Shown here piece by piece: positions 52,701 through 56,039 of a stretch of DNA of 64,000 nucleotides; position 1 is the first letter of the stretch; the number at the start of each line of letters is the position of its first letter. A program made the translations under genes and the position numbers. The stretch spans positions 3,835,547 to 3,899,546 of the forward strand of contig CM055108.1 of the NCBI GenBank assembly GCA_029204225.1. Direction: 5' to 3'. The notes below the pieces were generated by a model, which worked only from the letters and a program-made list of their open reading frames with translations, searched no databases and was not told where the DNA came from. This DNA is from Diphasiastrum complanatum (Eukaryota; Streptophyta; Lycopodiopsida; Lycopodiales; Lycopodiaceae).

Positions 52701-55595
52701 TTCTTTCTGTTATTCAAAGTCTTTTTTGTCCATCATCTGGTTCTCAGCTCTTGAATATAAACCTCTAATTCGAAATGCCTCTCAGTCCCACACAGTTTTT
52801 TGATTTTTCTTGTCCAGGTGGCAGATTTGATCAAATGCAGGACTACAAGGAGCAGTAAGCTGTCGCAACACTTGTGGAGCTAGGATCATCTCCTGGTGTG
52901 AATGGAGTCATATCCTTTGGCTGTCCACCAAACTCGTGCAGAGGTTATGCCAATTCTAAGAACTCCTTAGTGGGATTCCAGCAGAGATTTGATCAATACA
53001 AGATGTTGGCAACAAGTGAATTGAAGAAGGGCCAAGACATTATTCAGCAATATGCACAACAAGCAGCCACCTAGCCTGATCCCTCCATTCATGTACCACC
53101 GCCCACCTTCCTACCGCTGCATACACATGATTAAGGGGGTGATGGTGCAACTGTGCAAGATACTATGGATCAGGGTGCTGGTCTTTCACAAGAAGTGCAA
53201 CAACAGGATCCGCCTGCAACTTCATCCAGCCGGACACTATCTGCATCCAGGGACTTCCAGAGACCAGTTACCATTGAGGAAGAAATCAAGCAGTTCCTCA
53301 AGGAATATCCATGAGTGGAGACTTTGAAATTGAGAATTTTAGAGTTAAAAGGGCAAAGAGTTGGAGTATGTGCCAGCCTTCAACGTGCAACCACAATGGT
53401 TGTTATCAGTTTTTGAATAGAACGTAGATGCCATTCATAGTTACACCTCCAATCCACGTATTAGTTCATATCTTATCAAGCACGGGCAAGAAGAGAAAAG
53501 TTCACCAGGCCCAAGTAGTAGTTTCATTTTTAAGTGTGTTCGACCATCACCAATTAAGGTCCAGGGCATTGTTGGGCGTTGGCGGAGTACACTGTGTATA
53601 GTGCGGTATAGTTAGAAAAATTAGTGTGATGGCTTTAAGTGACCTCACCCGCCCCCCCTCCCAGAACCTCTAGGTCTCCTTCTAGGCCTACTTGCAAGAA
53701 TGGCTGGCTCCTCCTCTGTCTCCGCATCAGGGTCCACCATCAGGTTAGCCAGGTCATCCCTCTGTGCCTCCGCCCCCATCTCCTCATCCTCCTCTGTATC
53801 CCCCTCAACCCACTCCTCCTCATAGTCAGCCCCAAGCTCCTCTCCATCCTCCGAGCCCTCATCATCTCCCTCCTCAGCCCTCTTTGTCCTCATCTGCCGT
53901 TGTAAAGCCCGTGCGTTAGCCTGTGCTTGTCTATAGAACTCTCTATAGATCTCATCATCCGTCTCGTCTTGCGTGGGTGGTACCCGAGGAGCAGCAGCTG
54001 CCGAGTCCACCAAGCAAGAGTTAGGGTTCACCTGCAACCAGTGTTTAGCAACATGGAGCAAGTGTCAAGGAAGATAGTATAGCAAATGGAAAAAACTATA
54101 CCTCTCTGATCCATGGAAGTGCACACAGGTCATGGATGAGCAAGTCTATGCAATGTGCAGCACAGGGTGTCCACACAATGTTGGGGTGCTCCCTCAATCT
54201 CTCCCATCTGCTTGCAGTTCACAGCATTGTCCATGACAACCTGAACCACGTGCTCCACCCCGATGTCAACAATACAGCCTCCCATATGAAGTTGGCTGTG
54301 ATGGATCCACCACCTCGAGTGGCATCCACGCCATGTAGGAACATTGTGCCAAGCGGGCAAGAAACCAAGATATTGATGACGGATCGCCGACGAACGTTGC
54401 ATCCATCACTCAATATCGTGCATCTTCAATCTGATTATCTATTTGCAAAGAGTTCTGTCTCTTGGAGACACAAAGATTGGCGAAAGTAGACACCCATGGC
54501 TTGCACTCACATCTTCCAAAGAGCTCCATGAGTAGGGTGTGATTGAATGCCCTCATCTATTGAGCACAATTGGTCTTTCTATAACAGATAAAAAAACAAA
54601 AGAAATAAAAGCTGTTGAAAACTAAATCTTAAGTAATTATCTTTAGCATAAAATAATTAACCTAAGGTAACATGCTTGGCACTAAATGCTCCTACCGAGT
54701 CCAAGTTGGTTAGAACCATGAGCACCCTTTCGAACTTTGGTTTTTCCAAAAAGAAAATTATACCAAATTAAGTGGTTAGTGTATACAATGGGTTTTAAGA
54801 TGGGAAATAACAACAGCCTTGCTAGAATGTCAAGAGTTTGTGCCAAATAACATCACGAAGGGAGTGCTTTGAGGTTATGCAAAGCACATACATTATGTAT
54901 GTACATTTTATACTAGTTGCTATCATATGTTTGAATCCAATGCCAAAGCATTTGCCTAGCAATGGATCATATTCTATCCCAACTGTTATTGCAAACAATC
55001 TATTAAGGGTTACCGAATTTTACTATCCAAATATGATTTGTATAGAAAAGAGACTTTCCTTTGTTGAAGTTGTTATGATGTTTGGCAATCTCTCCTTAAC
55101 TTGTGTGATGTCCTTGTATCTATTTGATGGTTGATGTGGTGTTGACAAGATTCAATGCATTTTCTTCTATCCAAAGGCAGCTGTGCAAAAGCATGTTTTT
55201 GAAGAAATTATATTTGACTCCTTTTCGCATGGGAACATAAATTCAAAGTTCATACAAGGCTCGCTTCCTCTGAAGGAGCACCTTTTAGTATGCTTTTCTT
55301 TTGTGTGTTTAATTTATATTAAGATTTGACAGGGATGTAGATTTCTCAGCCATGTAAAACTTTTGGTTTTGCAACATAAGTTTCCAAATGTAGTAGTGTG
55401 CATTGTGAGAAGGGGTTTTGGCCAAGCAATGTATGAAGCTTTTTCTCTAAGTGATGTACGGTTTTTAAAAGTTCTTTATAAATAATTGTATGCTTGTAGG
55501 TTCGTGTAAAACCTAAGGTACCGACACAAACAGTTTGTGCACAACATATGGAGCTACGAAATGAGGTTCTAACATTATTGAATCTTCAAAAGCAG
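11484..55595 (+). CDS. SWC4: SWC4/DMAP1 homologue, SWR1 and NuA4 complex subunit, 12 exons, C-terminus not found
   Basis: Spliced, the twelve exons give 382 codons without a stop, and every junction is in phase. The protein opens [14 protein letters not shown], followed by [50 protein letters not shown], and a SANT/Myb-like domain at about residues 137-195 ([20 protein letters not shown] ... [11 protein letters not shown]). The later part holds [37 protein letters not shown] and [15 protein letters not shown]. These are the conserved blocks of plant SWC4, known in other species as DMAP1. The family works in the nucleus in the SWR1 complex (H2A.Z deposition) and the NuA4 histone acetyltransferase. 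Relative to the family the protein lacks only its last roughly 50-80 residues. Introns measure about 0.73, 0.24, 0.16, 4.2, 3.5, 20.7, 0.26, 2.0, 0.39, 0.26 and 10.5 kb. The exons are intact although almost every large intron is packed with transposons, so the gene is probably expressed. Confidence 0.92.
12347..12436 (+). CDS. SWC4: SWC4 exon 2 (residues 46-75)
   Basis: Acceptor TTGGCAG, donor GTAAGA, phase 0 at both ends. Encodes [20 protein letters not shown] and then a basic end [10 protein letters not shown]. The VYALTGG segment is one of the most conserved blocks of the family. Confidence 0.92.
12679..12744 (+). CDS. SWC4: SWC4 exon 3 (residues 76-97)
   Basis: Acceptor TGTACAG, donor GTTAGT, phase 0. 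Encodes [20 protein letters not shown] then HW. The W-x-W-L-P-F-x-N/T-x-A-R block identifies the DMAP1 family. The donor is slightly unusual (GTTAGT). Confidence 0.9.
12909..12968 (+). CDS. SWC4: SWC4 exon 4 (residues 98-117)
   Basis: Acceptor TTGAGCAG, donor GTAAAG, phase 0. Encodes [20 protein letters not shown], matching the conserved GDYxFAKYNK block. It is followed by the 4.2-kb intron 4. Confidence 0.9.
13905..16320 (+). mobile_element. 5'-truncated LINE in intron 4
   Basis: Sense-oriented non-LTR element. It opens inside the linker before reverse transcriptase ([10 protein letters not shown]), then carries the LINE motifs [12 protein letters not shown] (near 14280), [30 protein letters not shown] (14490-14560), [20 protein letters not shown] (14670-14735), [11 protein letters not shown], and the C-terminal Cys/His motif [20 protein letters not shown] (15718-15780). 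Several frameshifts and stops break it, and the stretch that would carry the YADD box is missing between the IDEL motif and the KVMVFNTSR part. The 3' end reads CATTAATAAAGATC followed by a CT-rich tract and (CACACG)n. The endonuclease is absent, as usual for 5' truncation during target-primed reverse transcription. Confidence 0.88.
16321..17160. other. Rest of intron 4, nothing recognised
   Basis: AT-rich intron sequence between the LINE tail and exon 5. No conserved reading frame or repeat was recognised. Confidence 0.5.
17168..17224 (+). CDS. SWC4: SWC4 exon 5 (residues 118-136)
   Basis: Acceptor TTTTTGCAG, donor GTAATC, phase 0. Encodes [19 protein letters not shown], matching the family block VxIVKYTDEEYxxxLxDP immediately before the SANT domain. 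Confidence 0.92.
18193..19245. mobile_element. 1053-bp insertion in the gypsy relic, hAT-like 8-bp target duplication
   Basis: ATCTTTAT stands at 18185-18192 and again at 19246-19253, and the gypsy reading frame resumes close to it. The insertion has no recognisable coding capacity. It contains a perfect hairpin (TTCCTAAGG at 18461-18469 against CCTTAGGAA at 18476-18484), several AACCCGTTCT-type words and AGGAATG words. Its ends (CTAAGTTGC, and CATAGATGC in reverse complement) are only partly alike, so terminal inverted repeats are doubtful. An 8-bp duplication is typical of the hAT superfamily, and a non-autonomous hAT element is the best guess. Confidence 0.45.
19358..19715. mobile_element. 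Solo LTR (358 bp) with 5-bp target duplication
   Basis: Starts TGTTACGAGC and ends CTATTACA. GGGCT flanks both sides (19353-19357 and 19716-19720). The insertion splits the gypsy motif SPWGA, and the reading frame is continuous once the LTR and one GGGCT copy are ignored. It is GC-richer than the surrounding intron. Internal features are a 16-bp perfect palindrome at 19359-19374 (half-site GTTACGAG) and GGCCACGT...ACGTGGCC. There is no internal domain or second LTR, so this is the product of LTR-LTR recombination. Confidence 0.8.
20772..20901 (+). CDS. SWC4: SWC4 exon 6, SANT domain (residues 137-179 plus one base)
   Basis: Acceptor ATCTTAG, donor GTAACT, ends with one base of the next codon. 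Encodes [20 protein letters not shown] then FIIIADR and [11 protein letters not shown]. The spaced tryptophan and hydrophobic residues of a SANT/Myb-like helix-turn-helix are visible. This is the only exon here with a split codon, and exon 7 restores the phase. Confidence 0.93.
20902..22745. other. First part of intron 6, nothing recognised
   Basis: AT-rich intron sequence without a recognisable transposon domain. The short frames here are not supported. Confidence 0.5.
22750..23001 (+). repeat. Old dispersed repeat split by the chromovirus, left part
   Basis: The phrase GTGCCCTATTTGGAGGA (with variants) followed by a T-rich stretch and CTTCATTA..GCTTGCTGAT recurs at about 22755, 22861 and 22951, and again on the other side of the chromovirus at about 28746. 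It looks like a degenerate roughly 90-bp tandem array that the chromovirus landed in. The right part continues to about 28990. Confidence 0.45.
23007..23424 (+). mobile_element. Chromovirus 5' LTR
   Basis: 418 bp, begins AGTTATGGACTCGGCTC and ends CTATTCGTAACT. Its limits are set by the match to 28291-28708, the flanking GTCAT and the PBS that follows without a gap. Confidence 0.93.
23425..23437 (+). promoter_or_regulatory. Chromovirus primer binding site
   Basis: TGGTATCAGAGCA immediately follows the LTR. It is complementary to the 3' end of initiator tRNA-Met, the usual primer of plant gypsy elements. Confidence 0.9.
24102..25200 (+). pseudogene. Chromovirus Gag and zinc knuckle
   Basis: The frame opens [17 protein letters not shown], meets TAG at 24153, then continues to 24912: a Pro/Phe-rich segment, then the retrotransposon Gag domain ([52 protein letters not shown]). 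A frame change near 24900 leads into a Pro-rich linker, TGA at 24946, TAG at 25102 and the CCHC knuckle [14 protein letters not shown] (about 25117-25158). Gag would form the cytoplasmic particle. Confidence 0.85.
25201..27180 (+). pseudogene. Chromovirus protease, reverse transcriptase and RNase H
   Basis: The protease signature [11 protein letters not shown] (about 25389-25421) and LGADWF are intact. Reverse transcriptase shows [46 protein letters not shown] and the catalytic box VYFDDIL at about 26410, also intact. TAA at 26506 and TAA at 26992 interrupt the frame. The RNase H start reads [13 protein letters not shown], where the family has a catalytic Asp in TDAS: the codon is AAT, so this enzyme is probably inactive. 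TGA follows at 27109. Confidence 0.87.
27181..28290 (+). pseudogene. Chromovirus integrase remnant and chromodomain
   Basis: The RNase H end ([12 protein letters not shown]) runs straight into [12 protein letters not shown] of the integrase core. The zinc-binding HHCC domain and the first catalytic Asp are therefore deleted. The second Asp region is frame-broken near 27320. After that come [20 protein letters not shown] with the Glu region, LAEYSYNSS, the GPY/F module ([20 protein letters not shown]) and a chromodomain ([27 protein letters not shown], about 28010-28140). Chromodomains target integration to particular chromatin in this clade. A TAG at 27708 splits the last part. Confidence 0.87.
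28291..28708 (+). mobile_element. Chromovirus 3' LTR
   Basis: 418 bp, begins AGTTATGGACTCGG directly after a polypurine-like TGTTGGGGAG and ends ATTCGTAACT before GTCAT. Confidence 0.93.
28714..30130 (+). pseudogene. Older chromovirus-type relic: repeat, Gag and pre-RT fragments
   Basis: Right of the chromovirus the old T-rich repeat continues to about 28990. From 29276 a decayed Gag follows that resembles the Gag of the neighbouring element: [54 protein letters not shown]. At about 29640 it jumps to the pre-RT motif [11 protein letters not shown]. There are many stops and a large internal deletion. This is an older member of a related family. Confidence 0.65.
30173..30744 (+). mobile_element. 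Probable 5' LTR of another gypsy element, with PBS
   Basis: A PBS-like TGGTATCAGAGCG at 30747-30759 follows AACATT, so an LTR should end at about 30744 with ...CA. The left edge is uncertain. Inside are GC-rich sequences with GACACGTGTC palindromes and a 79-bp direct duplication starting at 30312 and 30391. No 3' LTR was found. Confidence 0.5.
30312..30441 (+). repeat. 79-bp direct duplication, second copy partial
   Basis: CGTGTCATATGCTCACTGGG at 30312 recurs with one change at 30391, followed by ACACTTGGTCCA in both. Each copy carries CACGTG-like or GACACGTG words near its edges, which in a U3 region could act as G-box-type sites. That role is inference. Confidence 0.75.
31400..32640 (+). 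pseudogene. Gypsy Gag with zinc-knuckle start, degraded
   Basis: The open frame 31611-32267 encodes a retrotransposon Gag: [68 protein letters not shown]-like residues, then a Lys/Trp/Gln-rich basic tail. At 32220-32240 a shifted frame gives a C-F-G-C knuckle start. Downstream (32470-32640) a broken frame continues but I cannot name it. It follows the PBS at 30747 at a suitable distance and so probably belongs to that LTR. The rest of pol is missing. Confidence 0.7.
32660..35174 (-). mobile_element. LINE, inverted arm, left of the copia insertion
   Basis: Minus-strand reading, from right to left: end of the APE endonuclease (34968-35174, [20 protein letters not shown]), then reverse transcriptase (33601-34971) with [60 protein letters not shown] and the catalytic [10 protein letters not shown], and finally the C-terminal part (32826-33140, [36 protein letters not shown]). 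A TAG follows, but homologous sequence continues to about 32690. A 120-bp stretch with the phrase CGCTCGAGACTAACCA is duplicated at 33520-33620 and 33660-33760. The arm ends without tail sequence. Its missing 3' end lies in the other orientation at 41030-41294. Confidence 0.88.
35175..35936 (-). mobile_element. Copia 3' LTR (762 bp)
   Basis: Begins TGTCGCGG and ends CTGACA on the + strand. It matches 40033-40780 along its length, with point differences and a few small indels. The adjoining CTCCCTCTT at 35937-35945 is the polypurine tract in reverse complement. Confidence 0.93.
35937..35945 (-). promoter_or_regulatory. Copia polypurine tract
   Basis: AAGAGGGAG on the minus strand, directly before the 3' LTR. 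It would prime plus-strand DNA synthesis. Confidence 0.75.
35946..38460 (-). pseudogene. Copia reverse transcriptase, RNase H and integrase C-part
   Basis: From right to left: integrase core (38224-38460, [35 protein letters not shown]), then after TAA and TAG near 38200 the integrase C-part and reverse transcriptase N-part (37090-38172, [58 protein letters not shown]), a TGA near 37090, then the rest (35827-37089, [17 protein letters not shown], RNase H with YSDASWVS and SSCEAEYVA). The reverse transcriptase active site, normally YVDD, reads FVDE: the second Asp is GAA, so catalysis should be lost. Confidence 0.9.
38445..39967 (-). pseudogene. Copia Gag, zinc knuckles and protease
   Basis: Gag opens [20 protein letters not shown] at 39967 and runs with a frame change near 39478 into [19 protein letters not shown] and the first CCHC knuckle [14 protein letters not shown] (about 39240-39285). 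TAG at about 39205 lies before a second CCHC-like segment. The protease (38445-39074) has [13 protein letters not shown] and [15 protein letters not shown], followed by the pre-integrase part [19 protein letters not shown] and [10 protein letters not shown]. All domains are recognisable. The stops and the frame change make it a pseudogene. Confidence 0.9.
40020..40032 (-). promoter_or_regulatory. Copia primer binding site
   Basis: TGGTATCAAAGCC on the minus strand, adjacent to the 5' LTR, one base different from the usual initiator tRNA-Met PBS. Confidence 0.88.
40033..40780 (-). mobile_element. Copia 5' LTR (748 bp)
   Basis: Same ends as the 3' LTR, flanked on the right by the GAGAC duplication at 40781-40785. 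Slightly shorter than its partner through small deletions near 40580 and 40635. Confidence 0.93.
40786..41015 (-). mobile_element. LINE, inverted arm, endonuclease part right of the copia insertion
   Basis: Minus-strand reading gives [20 protein letters not shown], the APE endonuclease block with the GDFNA motif. It joins [15 protein letters not shown] left of the copia element once the insertion and one GAGAC are ignored. The arm ends near 41015, where sense-oriented LINE 3' sequence begins. Confidence 0.82.
41030..41294 (+). mobile_element. LINE 3' end with (CT)n tail, sense arm of the same insertion
   Basis: The phrase CAGTTCAGACAGTTATTG at about 41052 also occurs, inverted, at 32693-32710, so this arm starts in the LINE where the minus arm ends. 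It continues as 3' UTR (TATATGCTCCTTTCAG, CTTATATGCCTTTTGGCATA) and ends CGCTAATAAAGC followed by (CT)n at 41273-41294. Together with the two minus pieces it gives the inverted-5'-arm structure expected from twin priming. Confidence 0.7.
41588..41655 (+). CDS. SWC4: SWC4 exon 7 (residues 180-202)
   Basis: Acceptor GTTTTGTCCAG, donor GTAATC. Its first two bases complete the codon begun at the end of exon 6, 20.7 kb upstream. Encodes [20 protein letters not shown] and LVK, the end of the SANT region and the conserved ARAxTPxDVxxHxLVK block. Confidence 0.93.
41911..42003 (+). CDS. SWC4: SWC4 exon 8 (residues 203-233)
   Basis: Acceptor TTTTGTTTAG, donor GTAAGA, phase 0. Encodes [20 protein letters not shown], then [11 protein letters not shown], a charged helix conserved in plant SWC4 (ERKRALxxxLSQxRQQERxDAE). 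Confidence 0.93.
42607..42776 (-). pseudogene. LINE reverse transcriptase fragment in intron 8
   Basis: Minus-strand residues [22 protein letters not shown] and a decayed [17 protein letters not shown] correspond to the [12 protein letters not shown] and ...LYGTILQ... region of the window's LINE family. It is short, frame-broken and followed by (GA)n at 42778-42827 and then by a sense-oriented LINE 3' end. Confidence 0.65.
42778..42827. repeat. (GA)n microsatellite
   Basis: About 25 GA units between an antisense LINE fragment and a sense LINE 3' end in intron 8. Confidence 0.95.
42838..42967 (+). mobile_element. LINE 3' UTR with (CT)n tail
   Basis: CACGCTCCCACCGGGCATAC, ACATGTACTTTTTTCAGTCC and CCTTAGGGTATTCCATGGAC match other LINE 3' ends here. 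It ends CATTAATAAAGA followed by (TC)n at 42921-42967. Only the last 90 bp of the element before the tail are present. Confidence 0.8.
42970..43928. other. Middle of intron 8, nothing recognised
   Basis: It begins with a T/C run and a cluster of GGTTCGAACC-like words (43000-43055, partly inverted repeats). The rest shows no recognisable domain or repeat. Confidence 0.5.
43929..43969. repeat. (GA)n microsatellite 37 bp before exon 9
   Basis: About 20 GA units, ending 37 bp upstream of the exon 9 acceptor, so it may overlap the branch-point region. It is not attached to a LINE 3' end. Confidence 0.95.
44007..44054 (+). CDS. SWC4: SWC4 exon 9 (residues 234-249)
   Basis: Acceptor CCTTGTAG, donor GTGCAC (non-consensus after GT), phase 0. 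Encodes [16 protein letters not shown], matching the family block ILAEAKRIMEARL. Confidence 0.9.
44441..44632 (+). CDS. SWC4: SWC4 exon 10 (residues 250-313), short form
   Basis: Acceptor GGCTTTTAG, phase 0. Encodes a low-conservation linker, [17 protein letters not shown] and a Ser/Pro/Met-rich stretch ending GIASNGPRT. In other plants this part is also variable. The donor taken here is the GT at 44633 (GTGTCT), which is weak because a (CT)n tract begins inside it. It is chosen because it joins ...GPRT to PRVYLR of exon 11 without foreign sequence. A stronger donor, GTAAGT, lies at 44756 in the same phase and would add 41 codons. Confidence 0.75.
44636..44688. repeat. (CT)n microsatellite touching the exon 10 donor
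   Basis: About 26 CT units beginning at position +4 of the exon 10 donor. In the sense frame of the exon it reads (Ser-Leu)n without a stop. Confidence 0.95.
44889..44999 (+). CDS. SWC4: SWC4 exon 11 (residues 314-350)
   Basis: Acceptor GGTATTGCAG, donor GTAACA, phase 0. Encodes [20 protein letters not shown] then [17 protein letters not shown], the conserved ...YLRxxxxxQMVQ...[17 protein letters not shown] block. A GA tract that ends a LINE starts 25 bp after the donor. Confidence 0.93.
45025..48752 (-). mobile_element. Near full-length LINE, antisense in intron 11
   Basis: From right to left on the minus strand: APE endonuclease N-part (48469-48752, [20 protein letters not shown]; 48248-48661, [35 protein letters not shown]), endonuclease C-part (47781-48341, [20 protein letters not shown], catalytic-type [12 protein letters not shown]), reverse transcriptase (46604-47427, [51 protein letters not shown]), C-terminal Cys/His motif (45595-45891, [20 protein letters not shown]), an acidic tail and the 3' UTR. 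The tail is (GA)n at 45025-45095, that is (CT)n in element orientation, after AATAAAG. The catalytic YADD box reads HAHD, and several frame breaks exist, so it is inactive. Confidence 0.9.
48753..49690 (-). mobile_element. Internally deleted LINE copy, head-to-tail with the previous one
   Basis: 48753-49160 matches the 3' coding part of the copy at 45550-46220 (TGATGTATCCAGCTCCAAGA, CGTCTGATATA). At about 49160 it jumps to sequence matching 47815-48330 (endonuclease C-part, [13 protein letters not shown] region). Reverse transcriptase is missing. It lacks the 3' UTR and tail and joins the first copy directly, which suggests recombination between copies instead of a clean insertion. Confidence 0.8.
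49697..49760. repeat. (GA)n microsatellite at a LINE 3' end
   Basis: About 32 GA units. It is the tail, in reverse complement, of the LINE that continues to the right with CTAATTAATGTCTTTGG. Confidence 0.95.
49761..51230 (-). mobile_element. Diverged LINE copy, interrupted by a SINE
   Basis: 3' UTR from 49761 (TTAATGTCTTTGGGGACC, TGACTACATGTCAAG, AGAGCATATATAACATCTCC). Then come reverse transcriptase fragments at 50155-50490 ([39 protein letters not shown]) and the endonuclease-RT linker at 50720-50959 and 50963-51172 ([36 protein letters not shown]). Most of the reverse transcriptase and the C-terminal motif are deleted. It differs more from the other copies than they do from one another. 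The SINE at 50903-50985 lies inside it. Confidence 0.75.
50903..50985 (-). mobile_element. tRNA-derived SINE or retroposed tRNA-like sequence, 83 bp
   Basis: On the minus strand it has an A-box-like TGGCTCAATTGG and a B-box-like AGTTCGAGTCT about 35 bp apart, the internal RNA polymerase III promoter of tRNA genes and tRNA-type SINEs. A perfect 16-bp direct repeat TAGTTGCTATAGAATG flanks it (50887-50902 and 50986-51001). The repeat duplicates the host LINE's HSIAT codons, showing a later insertion. Cloverleaf pairing is poor, so it is unlikely to be a working tRNA. Confidence 0.75.
51231..51740. other. Intron 11 stretch, nothing recognised
   Basis: A minus-strand frame at 51423-51623 looks mildly coding-like ([20 protein letters not shown]) but I cannot assign it to a family. 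Confidence 0.4.
51747..51801. repeat. Two adjacent perfect palindromes
   Basis: 51747-51772 is a 26-bp perfect palindrome with half-site TTGCAGCGGATCG. 51776-51787 and 51790-51801 form a 12-bp inverted repeat (CGTTCCGGATCG) around a TG spacer. They share the word CGGATCG, which occurs again as CGATCCGCGACCCGATCG just downstream. The sequence is GC-rich within AT-rich intron DNA and is followed by a T run of about 18. Confidence 0.9.
52040..53345 (+). pseudogene. Decayed protein-coding sequence, unidentified
   Basis: Two parts look coding on the + strand. 52102-52368 encodes [20 protein letters not shown] and [20 protein letters not shown]. Then a Ser/Thr/Pro-rich stretch (52440-52680) follows. 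From about 52790 one frame runs to 53345 with four stops: [72 protein letters not shown], then [21 protein letters not shown] do not recognise a family. It might be transposon-encoded or a captured host gene piece. Confidence 0.45.
53645..54480 (-). pseudogene. hAT-superfamily transposase relic (DUF659 type)
   Basis: Minus strand, right to left: [32 protein letters not shown], then after a frame change [18 protein letters not shown] and [14 protein letters not shown]. This order (a TDGW-like start, FLxSVDA, VVQVVTDNxxNC, TPCxxHxxxL) is the core of plant hAT transposases annotated as DUF659. About 60 bp further left the frame 53645-54061 encodes an acidic C-terminal tail ([20 protein letters not shown], Glu/Asp-rich, then [12 protein letters not shown]). 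The catalytic C-part and the hATC dimerisation domain are deleted. No terminal inverted repeats were found. Confidence 0.78.
54490..55499. other. End of intron 11, nothing recognised
   Basis: AT-rich sequence before exon 12. An open frame at 54838-55134 has no recognisable features. Confidence 0.5.
55500..55595 (+). CDS. SWC4: SWC4 exon 12 (residues 351-382)
   Basis: Acceptor ATGCTTGTAG, donor GTGAAG, phase 0. Encodes [20 protein letters not shown] then [12 protein letters not shown], the conserved [26 protein letters not shown] block. The family continues with some 50-80 more residues that I cannot place with confidence. A possible acceptor lies at 55704-55705. Confidence 0.93.
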
Positions 55596-55718
55596 GTGAA
55601 GCATTGAACCATAGATTTTTCAAGAGATATAATGCAATTTAGCGTAAGAGTTAAAGCTTGCTTCAACCCTATGATATTCTTGAGAAAAATTGTGTTTTTC
55701 TATAGGTCAGTGGATTGA

Positions 55719-55843
55719 GAGAGAGAGAGAGAGAAAGAAAGAAAGAAAGATCTTTATTAATGTCCTTGAAATACCCTAAGGTATATAAGACTAATAAGAG
55801 GTACATGTCAAGTATGCACAATAGGAGCGTAAAAGCTCAAACA

Positions 55844-55845
<2 letters not shown>
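55719..55845 (-). mobile_element. LINE 3' end only, antisense
   Basis: (GA)n and (GAAA)n at 55719-55750 are followed by GATCTTTATTAATGTCCTTG, ACCCTAAGGTATATAAGAC and ACATGTCAAGTATGCACAA, the family 3' UTR in reverse complement. Only about 95 bp of element remain before the next microsatellite. Confidence 0.8.
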
Positions 55846-55938
<93 letters not shown>

Positions 55939-55973
55939 AGGGAGGGAGGGAGGGAGGGAGGGAGGGAGGGAGG

Positions 55974-56036
<63 letters not shown>
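55846..56036. repeat. Compound microsatellite (TA)n-(GA)n-(GGGA)n-(GA)n
   Basis: (TA)n to about 55876, (GA)n to about 55931, (GGGA)n of about 12 units to about 55978, then (GA)n to 56036. The last block is the tail of the LINE at 56037. Frames in both directions translate it as Arg-Glu or Ser-Leu-Pro repeats and are not genes. Confidence 0.95.

Positions 56037-56039
<3 letters not shown>

Noticed and set aside
54838-55134. Plus-strand frame of 98 codons before exon 12
   Set aside because: AT-rich intron sequence with no domain, no splice evidence and no similarity that I recognise.
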